A model generated the notes under the pieces. It ran no database searches. It saw only the letters and a program-made list of their open reading frames with translations, and had not been told where the DNA came from. 38,811 nt of DNA from Lentimicrobium sp. L6. GTDB taxonomy: Bacteria; Bacteroidota; Bacteroidia; Bacteroidales; UBA12170. The stretch spans positions 1 to 38,811 of the forward strand of contig NZ_JABKCA010000057.1 in NCBI RefSeq assembly GCF_013166655.1. Direction: 5' to 3'. Positions 37,398 to 38,811 of this stretch are shown one piece after another; position 1 is the stretch's first letter; the number at the start of each line of letters is the position of its first letter. The position numbers and the translations under genes are program-made.

Positions 37398-38354
37398 ATG
37401 ATGAAAAAATATACATATACAGAGAAAAAAGATACGCGTTCAGGGTTTGGAGCTGGTCTTTATGAGTTAGGTAAAACAAACCCTAATGTGGTAGCATTGT
37501 GTGCTGACCTAATAGGATCATTAAAAATGAATCAATTTGCTGACGAGTTTCCAGATCGTTTCTTTCAAGCTGGAATAGCAGAAGCGAATATGATTGGTAT
37601 GGCTGCAGGTTTAACCATTGGAGGTAAAATTCCTTTTGCTGGTACTTTTGCCGCTTTTGCTACTGGTAGAGTTTATGATCAAATTCGTCAAAGTGTAGCT
37701 TACTCCGAAAAGAATGTGAAAATATGTGCTTCTCATGCTGGAATTACCTTAGGAGAGGATGGTGCAACACATCAAATCCTCGAGGATATTGGTTTGATGA
37801 AGATGTTACCAGGTATGACAGTTATTCATACTTGTGATTATAATCAAACCAAAGCAGCTACTTTAGCCATAGCAGAGCACGAAGGTCCCGTTTATTTAAG
37901 ATTTGGACGTCCAGTTGTGCCTAATTTTACTGTAGCAGACGAGAAGTTTGAGATAGGAAAAGCTCAAATGTTGAACGAAGGTACTGATGTTACTATTGTA
38001 GCAACAGGACATATGGTATGGGAAGCTATTTTGGCTGGTGAGGAACTTGAAAAACAAGGGATCTCTGCAGAAATCATTAATATTCATACCATTAAACCTT
38101 TGGATGATGCTGCTATTTTGAAATCAGTTGCAAAAACGGGTTGTTTGGTAAGTGTGGAAGAGCACATGGTTGCAGGTGGTTTAGGAGAAAGTATTGCCTC
38201 ATTATTGGCAAAAAATACACCTTGCCCTATGGAATTAATTGGCGTTAATGACGAATGGGGACAGAGCGGAACACCTGTCCAGTTATTGGAAAAATATGGC
38301 CTAAATTCGGAAAGCATTATACAGTCAGCTTTAAAAGTTGTAAAGAGAAAATAA
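37398..38354 (+). CDS. transketolase, C-terminal subunit
   Basis: About 318 residues: the PYR domain (FFQAGIAEANMIGMAAGLTI, GTFAAFATGRVYDQIRQSVA, with the Glu of the AGIAEAN motif activating thiamine) and the C-terminal domain (VEEHMVAGGLGESIASLLAK). Pairs with the subunit at 35156 to form an active enzyme; both halves are intact, so this is a natural split, not a broken gene. GTG 37386 overlaps the preceding stop; ATG 37398 or 37401 is preferred. Ends 17 bases before a strong terminator. Confidence 0.93.
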   Translation: MMKKYTYTEKKDTRSGFGAGLYELGKTNPNVVALCADLIGSLKMNQFADEFPDRFFQAGIAEANMIGMAAGLTIGGKIPFAGTFAAFATGRVYDQIRQSVAYSEKNVKICASHAGITLGEDGATHQILEDIGLMKMLPGMTVIHTCDYNQTKAATLAIAEHEGPVYLRFGRPVVPNFTVADEKFEIGKAQMLNEGTDVTIVATGHMVWEAILAGEELEKQGISAEIINIHTIKPLDDAAILKSVAKTGCLVSVEEHMVAGGLGESIASLLAKNTPCPMELIGVNDEWGQSGTPVQLLEKYGLNSESIIQSALKVVKRK

Positions 38355-38371
38355 GTTTAACATAGGATGTT

Positions 38372-38398
38372 AAAAAACAGGTCTTTGACCTGTTTTTT
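38372..38398 (+). terminator. intrinsic terminator of the transketolase operon
   Basis: AAAAAACAGGTC, loop TTT, GACCTG and six Ts; perfect 6-bp GC-containing stem extended by the A/T tracts. Usable in both directions. Confidence 0.88.
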
Positions 38399-38409
38399 AC
38401 TTTGTGTAT

Positions 38410-38441
38410 AAACAACAGTTTATTAATGAAAACTGTTGTTT
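38410..38441. repeat. perfect 12-bp inverted repeat
   Basis: AAACAACAGTTT and AAACTGTTGTTT around an eight-base loop (38422-38429). It is not followed by a T-run on either strand, so it is not a standard terminator. It could be an operator, an RNA hairpin, or a processing site. Confidence 0.7.
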
Positions 38442-38539
38442 ACCTTAATTAAAATACAAGAATTATAATTTGAATTCCGAAATTCAGACAAGTCTACTAA
38501 AACCATTTAGCTAAGTTATTGATACTAGGATTTGTACTA

Positions 38540-38706
38540 TTCTGGCATGTATTTTGTTATAAAAAGGTCTGAGTTCTTTCATTAAGTTAATCTTAATAAA
38601 TAGCGTTGGAGTGGTTACCGCGCTATGGAGTAGTGATACTCCGCATAATTAATATTTTTTTAATAATTGTTCGAAAGCCAGAGAATTTCTTCTTTGGCTT
38701 TTTTTT
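38540..38706 (+). ncRNA. candidate structured RNA ending in an orphan terminator
   Basis: No reading frame of note. Contains AGCG/CGCT (38602-38605 with 38621-38624), a perfect hairpin GGAGTA-GTGA-TACTCC with a GNRA-type loop (38627-38642), and a 12-bp terminator (38674-38701, loop TTTC) with a T-run to 38706. No plus-strand gene precedes it after the operon terminator at 38372-38398. Start position estimated; no exact promoter box seen. Confidence 0.35.
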
Positions 38707-38754
38707 GTGCCTGATTTTATGAAATAAATTTAAAAGAAATACATCTATTTCAAC

Positions 38755-38805
38755 AAAAAAAAACTCCAAGAACTAGAATAAAATTCCAGTCCTCAGAGTT
38801 TTTTT
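38755..38805. terminator. hairpin with A/T flanks at the window edge
   Basis: A-run plus ACTC at 38755-38766, and GAGT plus T-run at 38796-38805, with an inner imperfect stem (ACTAGAAT/ATTCCAGT). Probably the terminator of a convergent minus-strand gene beyond the window, or bidirectional. Confidence 0.5.
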
Positions 38806-38811
38806 AATAAA

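Noticed and set aside
35156-38354. Transketolase broken by an insertion
   Set aside because: Both halves have their own starts and stops, full conserved motifs and the lengths of natural split subunits. The inserted gene is not a transposase.

Overview
This is a 38.8 kb AT-rich chromosomal segment from a member of the Bacteroidota. Support for that comes from type IX secretion C-terminal signals of both classes, a short (287-residue) primary sigma factor, many -7 promoter boxes of the Bacteroidota type (TAnnTTTG) just upstream of start codons, sparse Shine-Dalgarno sites, an ECF sigma/DUF4097/DUF2807 operon, and a FucP/GluP-type sugar permease. I cannot place it below phylum/class. I see no tRNA, rRNA, CRISPR array, prophage or intact insertion sequence. 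Most of the window is ordinary core and envelope genome; the interesting signals lie in promoters, intergenic structure and gene order.

Layout. 0.2-1.6 kb (+): a DnaQ-like exonuclease fused to a GIY-YIG nuclease. 1.6-7.6 kb (-): two tandem thioredoxins, a voltage-gated-type K+ channel, a small lipoprotein, a TIGR02757 protein and an exported TPR-CHAT protease-like protein. 7.7-10.2 kb: a divergent pair, a type IX-secreted protein (-) and a sensor-less histidine kinase (+), which share an identical bipartite promoter-like module. 10.5-13.2 kb (+): a 52-residue membrane microprotein and two MFS transporters. 13.4-17.2 kb (+): an ECF sigma factor, its probable membrane anti-sigma factor, DUF4097 and DUF2807 cell-surface proteins and a beta-barrel protein. 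The same ECF-type promoter precedes both the sigma gene and the DUF2807 gene, which suggests autoregulation. 17.4-23.8 kb (-): a GAF/PAS protein, rpoD, pnp, rpsO and a LysM-like/amidase protein.

24.1-28.1 kb (+): an outer-membrane barrel protein with two SPOR-like domains and a PiT phosphate transporter with a PhoU-like tail. 28.2-28.9 kb: a non-coding stretch with three hairpins and two short reading frames, possibly a decayed dispersed element. 28.9-33.2 kb (-): a tail-specific protease and gyrB. 33.4-38.4 kb (+): a compact operon of a CoA-binding protein, a type B T9SS cargo, and a split transketolase whose N and C subunit genes are separated by an exported VWA-domain protein. 38.4-38.8 kb: no gene, but several strong hairpins including a terminator with no upstream coding gene, so a small-RNA candidate.

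Functional links. The ECF module, the type IX cargos, the barrel/SPOR protein, the amidase and the CHAT protein all act at the envelope. gyrB, rpoD, pnp, rpsO and transketolase are housekeeping. The best leads are the shared divergent promoter module (8938-9336), the ECF promoter pair with a possible third copy before rpoD, the VWA gene inside the transketolase operon, and the two structured intergenic regions.
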